A stretch of 5,654 nucleotides of DNA from Micrococcaceae bacterium UBA7136 (GTDB lineage: Bacteria; Actinomycetota; Actinomycetes; Actinomycetales; Micrococcaceae), in assembly GCA_002492045.1 (NCBI GenBank), contig DKXC01000033.1, forward strand, positions 1 through 5,654. Direction: 5' to 3'. The notes under the pieces are model-generated. The model worked only from the letters and a program-made list of their open reading frames with translations, was not told the origin of the DNA and searched no databases. The translations under genes were made by a program, and so were the position numbers. This document shows, one piece after another, positions 5,632 to 5,654 of this stretch (the stretch's first letter is position 1; every line of letters begins with the position of its first letter).

Positions 5632-5654
5632 GTGACCAGACTAGGAAAAAAGAG

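Noticed and set aside
1..5654. CRISPR array, tRNA or rRNA gene, insertion sequence or attachment site
   Set aside because: No regularly spaced repeats, tRNA-like cloverleaf, transposase-like protein or flanking inverted repeats with target duplications were seen. Nearly all the DNA is accounted for by four ordinary genes.
1..5654. Frequent CTAG tetranucleotides, as a sign of foreign DNA
   Set aside because: A rough count of about two dozen is near random expectation for this length. It shows CTAG is not depleted here but, without the genome background, says nothing about transfer.

Overview
The window is a compact sugar-uptake locus with every recognisable gene on the minus strand. G+C is moderately high (high 50s percent by eye), coding density is high, alanine-rich linkers are common, and one start codon is GTG behind a strong Shine-Dalgarno. 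Together with the protein character this suggests an actinobacterium of moderate G+C, such as a Rothia-like or Actinomyces-like host-associated species. That placement is an inference, and the genus cannot be fixed from the sequence alone.

In transcription order (right to left) the layout is as follows. (1) 4606-5631 encodes a membrane-anchored endonuclease/exonuclease/phosphatase-fold protein. (2) A 122-nt spacer follows, with a small dyad inside a wider inverted repeat. (3) 2990-4483 encodes a GH32 sucrose-6-phosphate hydrolase (ScrB type) with a GTG start. (4) A 155-nt spacer follows, rich in inverted repeats. (5) 2283-2834 encodes a free-standing glucose-family PTS IIA protein. (6) A good intrinsic terminator follows, then a short AT-rich promoter/operator-like region with a 14-bp perfect dyad. 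(7) 124-2097 encodes a full-length PTS IIBCA permease, probably for sucrose. (8) Positions 1-123 hold no supportable gene.

The genes suggest one pathway. Phosphate passes from HPr to a IIA domain, then to Cys26 of the IIB domain. The IIC domain imports sucrose and releases it inside as sucrose-6-phosphate. The cytoplasmic GH32 enzyme splits this into glucose-6-phosphate and fructose. The free-standing IIA is redundant with the IIA domain fused to the permease: about 68 of 99 aligned residues are identical, and one 26-nt stretch of DNA is exactly shared. It may therefore serve other permeases or act as a Crr-like regulator. The terminator and fresh promoter region before the permease suggest that transporter and hydrolase are separate transcription units. 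The link of the endonuclease/phosphatase-fold gene to sugar use is unclear and may be only positional.

I found no mobile element, CRISPR array, RNA gene or convincing undescribed system. The points most worth a second look are the duplicated IIA, the operator-like dyad at 2182-2195, and the competing hairpins between scrB and the IIA gene.
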